This document shows positions 33,708-45,821 of a stretch of 64,000 bases of DNA, one piece after another. The position numbers were made by a program, and so were the translations under genes. This stretch comes from Hemerocallis citrina (taxonomy: Eukaryota; Streptophyta; Magnoliopsida; Asparagales; Asphodelaceae). The notes under the pieces were generated by a model. It did no database searches. It worked only from the letters and a program-made list of their open reading frames with translations, and was not told where the DNA came from. Numbering within the stretch: the stretch's first letter is position 1; each line of letters starts with the position of its first letter. The DNA is taken from NCBI GenBank assembly GCA_017893485.1, contig CM030363.1:176175744-176239743 (forward strand), in the 5' to 3' direction.

Positions 33708-34180
33708 TGGCACCAATGCGGAATATTCATGAAGAATGAAAGAGTAGTAGACCCCCAAGTGACCGAGGCCGCGGGGGGCTACAAACTTGTTATGGATGAC
33801 CCCCAAGTAGTGGTCGTGGATGTGGACAAAGCCGCCCAAATGTAAGTTGATTGTCTTTATTCGATTAATTTGATTTTGCTTTAATAAAATAATATATTGT
33901 GAAATTGATGTTTTTTGTTATTTGTTGTGTAGGTCGAGCTAGGTCCGTCTTCTTCGCCAAATCAGTTGGGTCCGTCTTCTTCGCAAAATGAGCCGGGCCT
34001 TTCTTCATCATCTTATGTTCCACCGGTGGGTCCCGGTCCTCTCGACCCAAGGCTCTTGAGCATGGAAGAGCAACATCGTTCAAAAGACGTGTGGGACAGA
34101 CAATCAAAGGAATGTACTTTTTGGGGGCATGCCACTTTGCCAATGCATTCACGTATCCACTACTTTTCACAGTTTAAATA
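33708..34180 (+). pseudogene. Plant mobile domain (MAIN-like) N-terminal remnant
   Basis: Plus-strand text after an acceptor at about 33932 reads a Ser/Pro-rich linker and then DPRLLSMEEQHRSKDVW. This fits the N-terminal signature of plant mobile domain proteins (GP.D.SVL..Q..HRS..VW), which occur both in MAIN/MAIL host proteins and in MULE-type transposons. An upstream part near 33708-33840 has a GT donor (GTAAGTTG) but its phase does not fit cleanly. The domain stops after about 20 residues, where the sequence runs into the antisense mudrA remnant. It is a broken second gene of the MULE. Confidence 0.6.
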
Positions 34181-34410
34181 AAATATTGACCTTCACATTT
34201 TCCCGCTGCATATCGAGTTAAAATTTTAACATTCCATTGATCCCTAGCCCAATTAGTAACCTCATAAATTTTCTTGACTAGTTTTGTCATTGTAATTGTA
34301 CGTGGTGCCCAAATTATTTTTGGATCAATGTCACTATAATAACAACCTAGCTTTGCATCACGAATAATTCCACCACCAAAATAAATCCAAATAGGAATAT
34401 CATAATCCAT
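34174..34410 (-). pseudogene. mudrA-like transposase N-terminal remnant
   Basis: From ATG 34410 the minus strand encodes 78 residues including PIWIYFGGGIIRD and KLVKKIYEVTNWARDQWNVK. This resembles the N-terminal PB1-like segment of plant Mutator transposases (a Y/F-GG-I-RD motif and a conserved L...I...L helix). The MULE catalytic domain and zinc finger are absent, because the frame ends at a deletion junction facing the plus-strand PMD remnant. Transcription would start in the right inverted repeat. Inactive. Confidence 0.65.
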
Positions 34411-34856
34411 ACCTATACATATTTATACAAAAATGAGAGTCATTATCTAATCAACCCAAGTGTACACGATAAATTGTTATACAAATCATACATTCAAATC
34501 AATGATCGGGAAGATTGAGTAATTATTAGTGTGGAGAAGAAGGCCTAGAGAAAGACTTTCAAACCAATCATCTTTATACTATCCCTAATTCAACTTAATT
34601 AAGGATCTTGAATAATGAGTTTAGGGTTTTGAGAGTGGGAGGAGAGAGGAATGTGAGGGGATGTAGAGAAAACCTTGAGATTTCGAGAGTCTTTGTGGTG
34701 AGAACACAAATTTGGAAGCTAAGGTTTCGGAGTTAGAAGAGAGGGTGGATAGAGAGATAAGTGAAAAGGATAATGGAAAGAGAGAATGGAGAGAGAGCGA
34801 AACAACGAGTCTTTAAAAACCTCCCCAATCGACACTCGCTATCTCAATTAGCGAGT

Positions 34857-35533
34857 TGTTGAAGAATCTACCACAACTCGTAGTGCTAATAGCGGAAACA
34901 CACCACTGGCAATAGAAACCACCAAGACTTAAATGAACCAAGAACAAGCCACCATAATATATATAAGATTCCACAAGAACACAATCAGTATGTAGAAATA
35001 ATCAATACTTCTTATTCCCCAAGAAATACAATGATTACAAAAGAGATTACAACTCTCAATCTCTCTCTCTCACATTTGAAACACTCGGCACAATCCCCTC
35101 TTGAAGTTGAACAATGATAACGGCTCACCAAATCTCTCTAATATGATGTTACAAACCCTAGAGTCTACAGCCATATATATATCTCCCACGTAAACCCTAA
35201 AATATAAACACGAGTCTGGCTATTGGGCCTTAAACTCGTAAGCTAAAAAACAATCAGCGCCGAAGTCGGTCAACCACAACGTGTAGAGCCAAACCCGAGA
35301 CACGACCGGTCGACTGCACGGTCGACCGTCACCCCCTCTGTTGGACCCTGTACACTCGAAGAACTCTCAGCAGTTTGGGTCGGTCGACCGCACCCCCAGG
35401 TTGGTCGACCGCAACTCTCCAGACTGCATTCTTCTACTCGCTGTTTATCTTCTCTTGCTTCATTGTCTTCTCCTCTTCTTCTCTAACTTCATGTACTCCG
35501 TGCCTACGTGTATTTGAGGCCAAAATCATAACA
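34857..35533 (-). repeat. 3' LTR of Copia C
   Basis: A 677-bp LTR (plus strand TGTTGAAG...ATAACA). It contains GGTCGGTCGACCGCACCC and CCGGTCGACTGCACGGTCG-type palindromes at 35300-35410. Confidence 0.9.
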
Positions 35534-35699
35534 ATCTCCCACTTGGACCAAATACACAATGCTTCAAAGTTATTGTAATCTTTACCTCGCATTATCTATA
35601 CCAATCTCCCACTTTCATGGAAGACCCAAGTACTTCCCACTCTTATGAAAAGCACCTCCGCCACTCCACCACGTGAAGTGCACCAACCACCCTTCATCG

Positions 35700-37490
35700 C
35701 CTCATGAAGGATGTGCTCCACCAATTGCATAGAGCACGAATACCGGAGAAACTATCCCCCGTGTCGAATTCCGTGTTATAAGACTCCCCAACTTGCAGAA
35801 TCTCCATCAACATCGGACACGGTTCAAAGCCTCTCAATGCACCATCTGCACTAGAAACCTCCGTGGATGACATCTCCACAATATCCGCAGACTGTTCAAC
35901 CCCTACAGTCCTAATTCGGTTACCCTCATCAACAGCACCCCGCATATCGATACTAGTGCTCTATACCACACAAGAGCGACTTGAAGCTTCGACTGCCAAT
36001 TCGCAAAGTACCTTCACCACAGAAACGTCTTGCCCTCTAGGATCACTTCCATGGCCAGCAGCTCTCACTAAATTAGTAACCTCCCCTCCATAACTGAAAG
36101 AACTCGATTGCACCTCGCATAACCTACTACTCGATTCCAGCTGAGAGTCAACTACAGGAGAAATGCCCCTCACATCTCTAAGCAAATACAATGTTCCCTC
36201 ACGCTTTCTTTTTGTAATCACCATTGAACCTGCAGCTATACACCACTCCCCACTACCAACTGTAGTAGATCTACTCTCTTTGTATAGCCTTCCAATCAAA
36301 ATAAGATTTTCCTTCAAGTCTGGAACATGCCTTGTCTCCTGCAAGACAACACACTGATCATCATTAGCTTTCACACAAACAGTACCAACCCCACGTACAG
36401 AACACCGGTGACCATTTTCCACGATCACATCTCTAAAAGAACCCTCCTTATAGTCATCAAACGCCTCTCTCCTCAGAGTGCAATGAAAAGAAGCTCCCAA
36501 ATCAATACACCAATCTTGAGTGCCCAACTCCTCCCGAGCTATAAGCATAGATCCTCAACAAGCCCCACTTGAGCTTCCTTTGGGGTATCCTTCTTCGGTT
36601 TCTCCTGCTTCTTCTTCAAATAAGCCTTGCAACTGCGCATCATGTGATCCTTCTTATGACAATACCAATACTAGGCCCATGTCCCCCATCGCTGTCATCA
36701 GACCCACTCTCAGATGAACTACTCTGATCCTTTCTTCTTTGACTGCTCTTAGATCTCCCACGTCTCTTCTCAACGTACATTGCAGAATCTCTAGAAGATG
36801 ATGATGGATATCACTCATTTCTCACCCTTCCCACCTCCTCGTTAAAAATGCTACTCACCACATCCTGTAGAGCCTTCGAATCTATCATAGTGCCTGTAAT
36901 AGTCTGTTTCATCGTACCATAACTATCGAATAAAGTAGATAGAAGTAACAATGACTGTCCCCTCTCTGAAAACTTCAAATCTGAAGCTTCCATCGCTTAT
37001 AAACCATACAGTAATTGTTCACATGCTCTGCTACTGAACCCCCTTCCCTCAACTTCATATTAACCAATTTCTTCAGATGAAGAATTTGATTAGATGTCGA
37101 CGGTTTCTCATACATAGCCGTGAGAATCTCCATAGCCTCCTTTGTGGTCTTTGCCTTCGAGATATGAAACAATGCCTTCCTACTTAGCCCCAACCGAATC
37201 TGCCCCAGCGCCTTCTAATCCAAACGATTTCAATCCACCAAGATCTTTGCATTCTTGTCTGCACCTACCAGCTTCTCATCAAACTACAGACCATCAAGAT
37301 CTTTCTGATGAAGATATGCTATCATCTGAATCTTCCACATCGCGAAAGTCACCCCCATCGAATCTCTCGATCTTCATCTTGCTATCGGCCATCTCAAACC
37401 TAGTTGCTCTGATACCACTTATTAAATAATCTAATACAACTCGTAGTGCTAATAGCGGAAATACACCACAAGCAATAGAAACCACCAAGA
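35700..37490 (-). pseudogene. Copia C gag-protease-pre-integrase
   Basis: Minus-strand segments in order: a start ATG at about 37393 (MADSKMKIERFDGGDF), then UBN2 gag (ALFHISKAKTTKEAMEILTA, LKKLVNMKLREGGSVAEHVN), QSLLLLSTLFDSY, a CHKK-type knuckle region near 36650, then protease WCIDLGASFHCT (about 36510) and pre-integrase ending about 35961. The usual protease triad D-S/T-G is D-L-G here, a change expected to inactivate it. Frame changes separate the parts. Further 3' text (35694-35945) lacks an integrase signature. Confidence 0.82.
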
Positions 37491-38114
37491 TTTAGATGAA
37501 CCAAGAACAATCCGCCACAATATATGCAAGATCCCACAAGAACACAATCAATATCCAGAGATAACCAATACTTCTTATTCCTCAAGAAATACAAAGATTA
37601 TAAAAGAGATTGCAACTCTTAATCTCTCTCACACATTTGAAATACTGGGCACAATCTCCTCTTGAAGTTGAACAACGATACGGCTCACCTAATCTCTCTA
37701 ATATGATGTTACAAATCTAGAGTCTACAGCCATATATATAGCTCCCAAGTAAACCCTAAAAGATAAACACAAATCTAGCTATTGGGCCGTAAACTCGTAA
37801 GCCCAAAAACAATCAGTGCCGAAGTCGGTCGACCACACCCCCAAGGTCGGTCGACCGCAATGTGTAGAGCCAAACTCGAGACACGACCGGTGGACTGCAC
37901 GGTCGACTGTCACCCCCTCTATTGGACCATGTACACTCGAAGAACTTTCAGCTGTTTGGGTCGGTCGACCGCACCCCCACGTCGGTCGACCGCAACTCTC
38001 CAGACTGCATTCTTCTACTCGTTATTTGTCTTCTCTTGCTTCATTGTCTCCTTCTCTTCTTCTTCAACTTCAAGTACTCCGTGCCTACGTGTATTTGGAG
38101 CCAAAACCCTAACA
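37420..38114 (-). repeat. 5' LTR of Copia C
   Basis: A 695-bp LTR ending CCCTAACA on the plus strand. The left end reads TATTAAATAATC where the other LTR has TGTTGAAGAATC, so one terminus has mutated. It carries four GGTCGACC-type palindromes (37825-37990). Confidence 0.88.
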
Positions 38115-38579
38115 CGAGTGTGGTACAAACACAGTCGCTATCTGAGATAGCGAGTTTTAACTTGGTGTTTTTCTTCAAGTTTTTTCTCGAAGTGGCGGAG
38201 AAACAACTCAACATACACTCGTTGTCTCAGATAGTGATGATGTTTTCACCAAACTTGCTATCTGAGATAGCGAGTTTAAACTTGGTATTTTTCTTAAAGT
38301 TAAAACACCTCAATATATCCTCGCTATCTCAGATAGCGATGAAGTTTTGACCAAACTTGCTATTTGAGATAGCAAGTGAGTCGTTTTGGTAATTAGTTTT
38401 GAAAGTGAGTTGGTTTGGTAAATAGTTTCAGAAGTGGGTCATTTTGAAAAAGAATTCTAGTTTTGTTTACTTCCCATGCGCTATGCATGTTACTTAATCA
38501 TGTGCTAGTTACTAGTTACGACGAGGATGCATTTATGCATTTTTTTTAAGTTTTAATGACAGTAAACTAGAAGCGTAAG

Positions 38580-39022
38580 TACTGCATGAATTGCACTACT
38601 GTATCATGTTTGGTGTCAATCTACTCTCACATGCAGAGTTTAAAAGAATTATGGAACAAATCAAGCAGCAAATCTAGACAGTCTGTTTGGGTGTGTTTTG
38701 CTGTTTGGAGTTTCTCACTGACTTGTTCTGTGGCGGGCTCACGCCTCATCGGGGGAATTTGCTGCCAGCTTTTCTCTTTTTGTGCTGGCTTTGTTCTTAC
38801 CTGATTGCTTCTATGTGTGCAGTGTGCAACTAGTGATAGGTTGTGTTATTTTTGTTAGTATGTTGTATATTTTATATTCCTAGCTTTGTTTTCGCTAGTA
38901 TTCAGTGTTCTTTTGTATTGCCTCGTTTTGTTGATGGGTGCGCCTCTTGCACAACTGAAAAAGAGGAAGGGCATTTTGCAGATTTTTAATGGAATTGCGA
39001 TGGTTTCGTTACCATCTTTATA
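38580..39022 (+). mobile_element. LINE 3' end (plus strand)
   Basis: T-rich, G-containing 3' untranslated text (for example TGTTTTGCTGTTTGGAG) ends with TTAATGGAATTGCGATGG and TTTCGTTACCATC, a pattern seen at the 3' ends of plant L1 elements. No coding domain is left. A TA microsatellite follows in place of a clear poly(A) tail. Confidence 0.45.

Positions 39023-39066
<44 letters not shown>
39023..39066. repeat. (TA)n microsatellite
   Basis: TA repeat with one interruption (ATATATACATATAT). Confidence 0.9.
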
Positions 39067-39071
<5 letters not shown>

Positions 39072-39713
39072 CAAGCGAGCAAAATTATATATATACTAGG
39101 TTTGCCCGTGGACACGTGCCTACGGCACGTTTGCCGTAAACGATGCAGCATATAAAATGCCCTGTAAAAAGTTAAATATTTGTACGTCTTCGTGAAAAAT
39201 GATTTATATAGATGTGTAATTGGCAATAGACATTAATGTATTCTGAATTAAGTTGTTTATTGGTTTATATTTTGCAGGATCATTTGTCAGGAACTCAGAA
39301 TTAAAAAAGAGTATTGTGAATCTACAACAATAGTAGATCGAAATCACTTGCTATGTGTGACTTCAACATAAGAGATTTCATATTTAATAGTAGTCTGCCA
39401 TAAGTAGCAATTCAGTTGCTAATGCAATTATCGCCTCAAACTGTATGAGTTAATTCCCTATTGTCATATTTTTATGTAGTTAACCATATATGATTTTAAA
39501 AGAGGTTAAAAGAGAAAGACACAGAAGAGAGAGAAAGCTTGTTGTGATGTACATGTGAAAGACCTTTTGTTAAATGTGATCAAATACAATTATATGTCCA
39601 TATTAATATATCTAGTATCCATATACTAGAGAGCCTACTGCAAATTTGATCTGAAACAGGCATGTTGGTCCCAATTTTTGATATATTTTAGTGTATGAGA
39701 TATTTTACATTAT

Positions 39714-39861
39714 TGGGCTTATGTGTTTTGTGTGAGAGATGATGTAAGTTATAGATTAAAAAAAGAGATACATGCAGGTAGGATTAATAACAAAGACGAC
39801 AACATTAGCCCCAACTCCCGAAAATAATTACAGAGTGATTCACACAAAACACATAAGCCCA
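39714..39861. repeat. Perfect 22-bp inverted repeat
   Basis: TGGGCTTATGTGTTTTGTGTGA is at 39714-39735 with its exact complement at 39840-39861 and a 104-bp loop. Role unknown; it may be a decayed MITE. Confidence 0.7.
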
Positions 39862-40681
39862 ACTATCAAGCATTTCAAACATTTTGAGAACATAAAGATT
39901 GCAGATGGATTGACGACTAAACTCGCCAAAAATCACGATCAAAGATGAAAAATCATTATAATGAAAAATGAATCAATCAAGTCAAAACCAATGGTCATTT
40001 TTATTCGAGAATACTAATAGGAATTTTAGTAAAAATTTCGACAGAGTCTAGTCTAAAATATTAGCCCTTTTGCAGCAATTCCTTACGAAATTCTGCTAAC
40101 AATTAAAAATATAACATCACGGACAGTTAATATCAATCATCCCCAGGCCAATCTAAGTAACATCACACAGGCATCATATATATAAGGCTCTGGAAGAAAA
40201 AATCTTTATATGATGCAAGATACAAAATAAAAACCAACATTTCATTTGAAAACGTAATGGATTTTAGAAAGCCTTTAAAAAAAACCTTTGAAAAATCACA
40301 CGCAGAACCCAATACTTCACAACTTTGTGGGTACGGGTTTTAACATCACTATATTATATCATCCTATACAAATACTTACATCATCTCCCAAAATACTAAA
40401 TATTACACAGATTTATATAATCCCTCATTCTACATAACTAAACTTAACAAATACATCATCCACCAACCTGTAATGAAAAAAAAAAACAATTTTGGATGTA
40501 AGTGGACAATTAATTGATTCGATAAAATGACAATTAAAAGCTTCACTTACTGTTTTTTTAAGTCAACATCAACCTGTAAGGTATGAAAGTAAACATTATA
40601 ATGTGAAGAACATAAAAGAAGCAATTTATTGATCTAATACGAAAGAGTTATAGATGTCATAAAAAAAGAGAAACTTACATG

Positions 40682-41439
40682 TGTTGGCTTTTTGGTCAAA
40701 ACCAAGCTCCTCCTTTCCTTGCTTTTAGTCCCACATCGGTTGGGAGATGTGTATTGCGAGTGGTTATATTACAACCTCTCCTTTACTCTATTGAAGACTT
40801 GTGTGGTGTGGGGAACCCGTGGGCCACACGCGCGCGCCGCCGCCGCCCGGCCCGGTTCGGTTCGGCGCGCATAATGGACACGGGTGCGCGCCCGCACCTG
40901 CGGACACGAATGCCGATCCGATTTGCTCTTCGGGTTCGGGTTGAGACCCAAAACTCCTTTTGCTATTTGTTTTTACCTTTTTGACTAATTCCTCCAAAAA
41001 TAGTGGATCTGTTAAACAGATCCGAAATTCATGCCTTCCTTTTTGTGCACGTTGTGAGTGGGATCAGCCCATATATACTTTAATCTTCTCTTCCCTCAAC
41101 GCGACTGAAAAATGTATTCCCACATAACTCTTCCTCTCCCTCACTTCTTCTCTGCCAAATCCGGTTCTTTCCTTTTCATCTTCGTTCTGGGAAAGGCTAA
41201 GTTGGGGTCAATCTCTCGACGTTGTGTGCGACAGCGAGACGCCGGTGATACCGGGGGTTTTACCACTAGGAGCATCTGCGAAAAGTCTGCACATAAGACC
41301 GCGGATCAACTCTTAGGGCAGTGCGCTCCGCGCGACTTCCCCATAGGCCGGTAACTCTGTTTTAATTTATTTTGTTTGTTGTTTCCAATTGCTGAAATAA
41401 ATGCTGAAAATCGAAGATTCGAGACACTTTATTCTAACA
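40682..41439 (+). mobile_element. Solo LTR of a Tork-like Copia
   Basis: A 758-bp block starts TGTTGGCTTT and ends TTCTAACA. The 5-bp target duplication ACATG is perfect (40677-40681, 41440-41444). It shares TCCCACATCGG, a GC-rich CGGCCC block and the TTCTAACA end with the LTRs of Copia B, so it comes from a related family. No internal region remains. The Arg/Ala-rich reading frames here come from the GC-rich block. Confidence 0.9.
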
Positions 41440-41444
41440 ACATG

Positions 41445-43000
41445 GCCATATATAGTGATGTTATCCATTGCTGTTGTTTAATTCTGTTGAAGGACTTGAT
41501 CTGTATATAAAGGAGGAAAAATTACTTCCATTAGCTAAAATATAACTTTGACGTTCTAATTACTTTAACAAACCAATCAATAACTTACATTAGCTAAAAT
41601 CTAACACAAAATTTAGATAGGCAGTAGATGACCCAATTTTAAGCTAAACAAATCAATTACTTACATTAGCACATTTATTAAAGATTAAGATATTGGAGTT
41701 TAACTGTATTCAACATAATGTCACTCTAGTAATGTAGTGAAATTGGCATAATTTACGAATGATCTTCATCAGACATGAACACAAACTCTCAGTCTCAGAT
41801 ATTCTACTTGTATCATCTCTACATCAATTATTTATGTTAATCACAATTTCTTTAACTTGCAATTAAAATTTCAGCATCACTTCAATTTTCACTGTATTCT
41901 TTTGGATTCTCATACAACATTTGCACTGGAAAATTGATTAGACTGGTTAAGAATCTCTGAATGGCAGATTGGCATTTTTTTATGTAGAAGCTATTCTTTT
42001 ACTAATATGATTTCTTTAACAAATAAAAGTGACATCTTCTTGACTATATCGACTAAGTTTGATCATAACTAAGGTATTCAACTTCTATCAATATGGACAT
42101 AAACTTTTGTATTGAACTTCTGTATTCAACTTCTAGAACACAATTATTTGAAATCTAACTCATCTTCTATATTCAACTTATGTACTCAACTATTCAACTT
42201 CTGTATTCAACTTCTATGTATTCAACTCATCGAAGAACTAATCAACTTCTGTGTTCAACTTCTATGTAAAAAAATCTAACTCATCACAGACAAAGAAAGA
42301 ATGAATCTACTTCTACAAAGCATTACGAAAAAATTGGACAGCACAGTGCACTATTGAACAACTTACTAACTTGATCTCCAAATCTAACTCATCAACATTG
42401 AACTAATCATTTTCAAAATGAAGAAACAACATACCTCAAAATCCTTCGAGCCTGCAACTTCGCGAAATCATGAATCCTCTCTCATCGAAATCAATGGCGA
42501 AAAAACCTAAAAAATTTGAAATGATCAAAACTTTATCACCCAAGATTAAACTTTAGATAGAGGCTAAAGTTAAATCGTATTGACAAAAAAATCTGAAATG
42601 AAAGCTAGAAACATTTCAAATTAGTCAGATTGTTAATTACATTGCGTTCCTGTTAAATAGGAGATATGCCTTTTCAATTTTGTCAATACGATTGTTAATT
42701 ACACATGCTAAATACACATTGTGTTCATGTTAAGTAGGAGACATGCCCTTTCAGATTGTTAATTACACATGCAAAATCCTCATCTACTATGGACAATATT
42801 TTTTCAATATGATTTGGCAATTTTTAGGTCTTCATATATGCTGCATTTTTTCTAGCTTCATATATGCTGCATTTAGGTCTTCATATATAACTTAGACTCA
42901 AACCAAACAGAAGTATACTGTTTTAACCAATACTCTTTCTCAAACAAAAATAGACCTCATAGTAGACTTTTTTTTTAAAATCTTATACATTATGCTTATA
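41445..43000. other. AT-rich, non-coding; local direct repeats
   Basis: No reading frame of note on either strand. TTCAACTTCT(A/G)T words recur many times at 42060-42260. A direct repeat of about 75 bp with TTGTTAATTACA...GGAGA(T/C)ATGCC occurs at 42610-42780. TTCATATATGCTGCATTT is repeated at 42830-42870. Confidence 0.6.
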
Positions 43001-43039
43001 GCCAATCTCTATGAGTTCATTCACTCATTTCTCAGGAAT

Positions 43040-43214
43040 TCTTTTATCGGACGGGATATGATATCCCGTTCGATATTTGCTCACGCGGAAAATGATCTTC
43101 CGTCCATATATTAAAACCCAAATTTTGGGTTTAGACGACTACAACTCATTCATATATTTTCTATTCCTATATGCCAAATACCCTTAATCTGGGTTTAGAC
43201 GCCTACAGATGCTC
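43040..43214. mobile_element. Right part of a Tourist-like element (T3)
   Basis: The right terminus CTACAGATGCTC is followed by TTA (43215-43217), as in T1, T2 and T4. Inside are palindromes GGACGGGATATGATATCCC-type and GGAAAATGATCTTCC-type. The left terminal repeat was not found, so the element is truncated or diverged. Confidence 0.6.
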
Positions 43215-43248
43215 TTAAGCAATAATCAATAAGCTCCGTCTTTCCTAT

Positions 43249-43396
43249 AAATAAAAGTTGTTTCAGGAAACCTAGAATTTCTTGACGACAACAAATTTTT
43301 TAACCAATCCTCCCCCTTTCCAGGCTTAGGTGTCATATTATCCTTCATATTCAAAAAATGATCAATACACTCTGCTATCTTTGAAACTATAACTAT
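43249..43396 (-). pseudogene. Unrecognised coding-like segment
   Basis: The minus strand has an open frame of about 45 codons without a start that includes IDHFLNMKDN and PGKGEDWLKNLL and ends at a stop near 43231. Composition looks protein-like and orientation matches Helitron II, so a captured fragment is possible. I do not recognise the family and a chance frame is also possible. Confidence 0.2.
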
Positions 43397-43399
43397 CTA

Positions 43400-45765
43400 A
43401 CTCAGTTAATTTCCTTCCTCCCTCCTACACCTTAGCCTTCAAAATAACATTTATCTCAATATCGCAAAGGAAATTGGATACCTTGTTTTCCCTGCACTGA
43501 TGTAAGATCTCTCTACACTCTCTATGGTAAGGACTTAGCTGCATGTTATGGAGCTTGTTTGCAGAGTACTGCAATTATAGTATTATGGAGGGATTACACA
43601 TTTTCTTTCTTTTCTCCTTTCAGTCTATGCAGCATAATACTTCTATCATGGAACAATGACACTTAAATGGACACACCTTAGACCATCCAACACTCAATAT
43701 ATAATTAATTTCGGGCACTTCTTTGACATTTACTGGACACTTTTTGAGCACATATGTAACACTATTCAATTATTTTGTCATATTCCATGAATTTGTTTAC
43801 CCTTTATGAGTTATCACTTTCATATATATCATTCAACTTCATGTAATTTTGTAATCTTGTATGGACAATGGACTATTAATTAGTTTGGCATGCGTCGCAG
43901 TCTATTATTTATATTAAGTACTTCAAGAAATATAGTTGGATAGTGGATGCCATCTAGATTAAAAATAAAAACTCACTTCAATATGTCGAAACAATGTGTA
44001 AACCTTCAGACACAACAGTAGGCATATATATTTGGAGGAAAATACAAATTTTGAAATAACAAATCTAATGCCCCCCTAAGTTAATAAATGTATAGATGGA
44101 AGAGTTAAATTCAAATTTTAATTCAAGAAATTTTTGGAACAAAAATACATGTTCTTACTTTCTTGTTGAAAAGTGAGGCAAACTCTATGCCAACATGATG
44201 ACTTGAAAAAACAACAATAACAAAATTATTTCACAAATTAAAATTAGAATAAACGACAAAATCTAAAAGATCATATAGCATGCACCGCACCAAATAATCT
44301 TTAGTCCAAAATAACCCATCGATGCTGTAACTGGACCAAAAATTAAAAGCACATAGCTAGATTCATGTAGTTAACTTCCAACCACCGCCATTTATAACAT
44401 TAAACTAATGAAAAAGGATCAAATCAAACACAAATAGTATAGTGATAACATGGATGCATATGAAGATATGCTAACACCAAAATGATGCAGGAAATAAACC
44501 AATGATAAAAAAATTGATACATTTCATCCTAAGCGCGCACACACGAACATAGCCTAGAAAAAAAAACCTTATAAGTATTTAACTTCAAAACTAAAGCAGA
44601 ACACATGAACCTCAAAAGAATAAGGCACATGTGCAATCCCCAATAAACCTTATGCAAAGCACACCAAATGAATTAAGTAGATGAACATCATCAAACGTAG
44701 ACCAAGTAATTATGCAAACAATCGAAGGGCAAAGAAGTTCCAAAGTTCTGCAATTTATTTTTCAAAAAACTTACAGTAACTGTCAACGAATGGTTTGCAT
44801 ATTAGTTGTGCGTAAACATCGTTTGTTTAAAAAATGATTACAAAAATATAGTTTGCTGCCACTTGTTGTTAGCCTCTAATTGACCGCAACTTCACTATTC
44901 TATATACCTCTAAGATGACAAATATGGAATTCGTAGAAAAAAATAATAGGCTCCATCAATTTTATCACTCTTATCTATGTAGTAGCGCATATGATAAGTA
45001 ATATGTAAAAACTTTAAATTTCCAGTTTAAATCCTTACTAAATTTAATTAATTTGGCACAAAATCTATCTTTTTATCACTCGAATCAAAAGTGGTAGGCT
45101 CCATCCTAAGGAAATCTAACTAAAGTGCTTCACTATCGTTGGTAATATGTAAGATAAGTAAAATATTAAGTAGCATAAAGTTCAGCTTTCATCATTCTAG
45201 CATAATGTTGCTACTTCTTACGAACTTGAATCAACCCATAATCAACCACACAATAAAAACTGATCATTTAATGTCTCAAAACCAAAAATTTCTCAACTTT
45301 GCACTGATTTCTTAACTTGCACAGATTGAGGGTAGAGTTCTATCGTATATGGTCTATCTTTTTATTTAGGGTAGAGTTCTATCTTATTAAATTTCCAGTT
45401 TCATAACCACATTTTTTTATAAATCGCTTGTGTATCCCTATTTGGCAGCACATTTAGGCACAATGTAAAGATCTAAAACAAAGGGTCTAAAGGTCATTTT
45501 TCTCATTAAGTTATCCCTTCTTTCACAGTGAATTTGCCATGATCTAAATGAAAGATTTCTAACCAGTTAACCACCATTTTCTAAAATAATCATTTGCATC
45601 AAGATCAATTTGGCAAGACATCAGCAAAACTTTTTTTAAATATTAAAAACTACCATCTAATGGGATGTTTTGGGACAAAAAAGAAGATAAATAAAATTGC
45701 CAAATGTGTTGGGAATTATCATAAAGTTGGAATGTAAATAAGAACTAACCAAATTGCACCACGAC
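43400..45765. other. Gene-free AT-rich stretch
   Basis: Both strands are full of stops and I see no domain, terminal repeat or satellite. It forms the bulk of Helitron II. Confidence 0.5.
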
Positions 45766-45821
45766 CTAGCATCATCCATGGACATTGCAAGAGTTTGCTG
45801 TAGCAACAGACTCTCATCATC
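45766..45821 (-). pseudogene. Captured exon resembling proteasome subunit RPN10
   Basis: On the minus strand a TAACAG acceptor is followed by 56 bp encoding DDESLLLQQTLAMSMDDA and an AG/GTCG donor. The LLQQ.LAMSM pattern is that of ubiquitin-interacting motifs, as in the plant RPN10 subunit of the 26S proteasome lid/base. Only this one exon is recognisable. It is antisense in the window but sense with respect to Helitron II. Another UIM protein is an alternative. Confidence 0.5.

Larger units (their letters stand above)
34857..38114 (-). mobile_element. Copia element C, antisense, gag-protease only
   Basis: LTRs are 34857-35533 and 37420-38114. The target duplication CGAGT is perfect (34852-34856 and 38115-38119) and falls in a TCGCTAT palindrome of the MULE. 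On the minus strand the primer site TGGTATCAGAGC abuts the 5' LTR (37405-37419) and a polypurine tract AAGTGGGAGAT abuts the 3' LTR. The 1.9-kb interior encodes gag, zinc knuckle, protease and pre-integrase, but no integrase, RT or RNase H. It is a non-autonomous element younger than the MULE. Confidence 0.9.
32402..38453. mobile_element. MULE with long palindromic inverted repeats, interrupted by Copia C
   Basis: The left arm (32402 to about 32990) and right arm (about 34620-34856 plus 38115-38453) are inverted repeats of roughly 450-580 bp. Both start CCAAAATAACTCAC-like and carry several TCGCTATCTGAGATAGCGA palindromes and a CT/GA-rich leader. Inside, a plant-mobile-domain remnant is on the plus strand and a mudrA-like N-terminus on the minus strand, pointing at each other as in MuDR. 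The catalytic core is deleted. Copia C (34857-38114) sits in the right arm. No clear 9-bp target duplication was found. Confidence 0.78.

Noticed and set aside
40679..41354. Arg/Ala-rich frames suggesting genes
   Set aside because: They lie entirely within a solo LTR with a perfect target duplication and reflect its GC-rich block.
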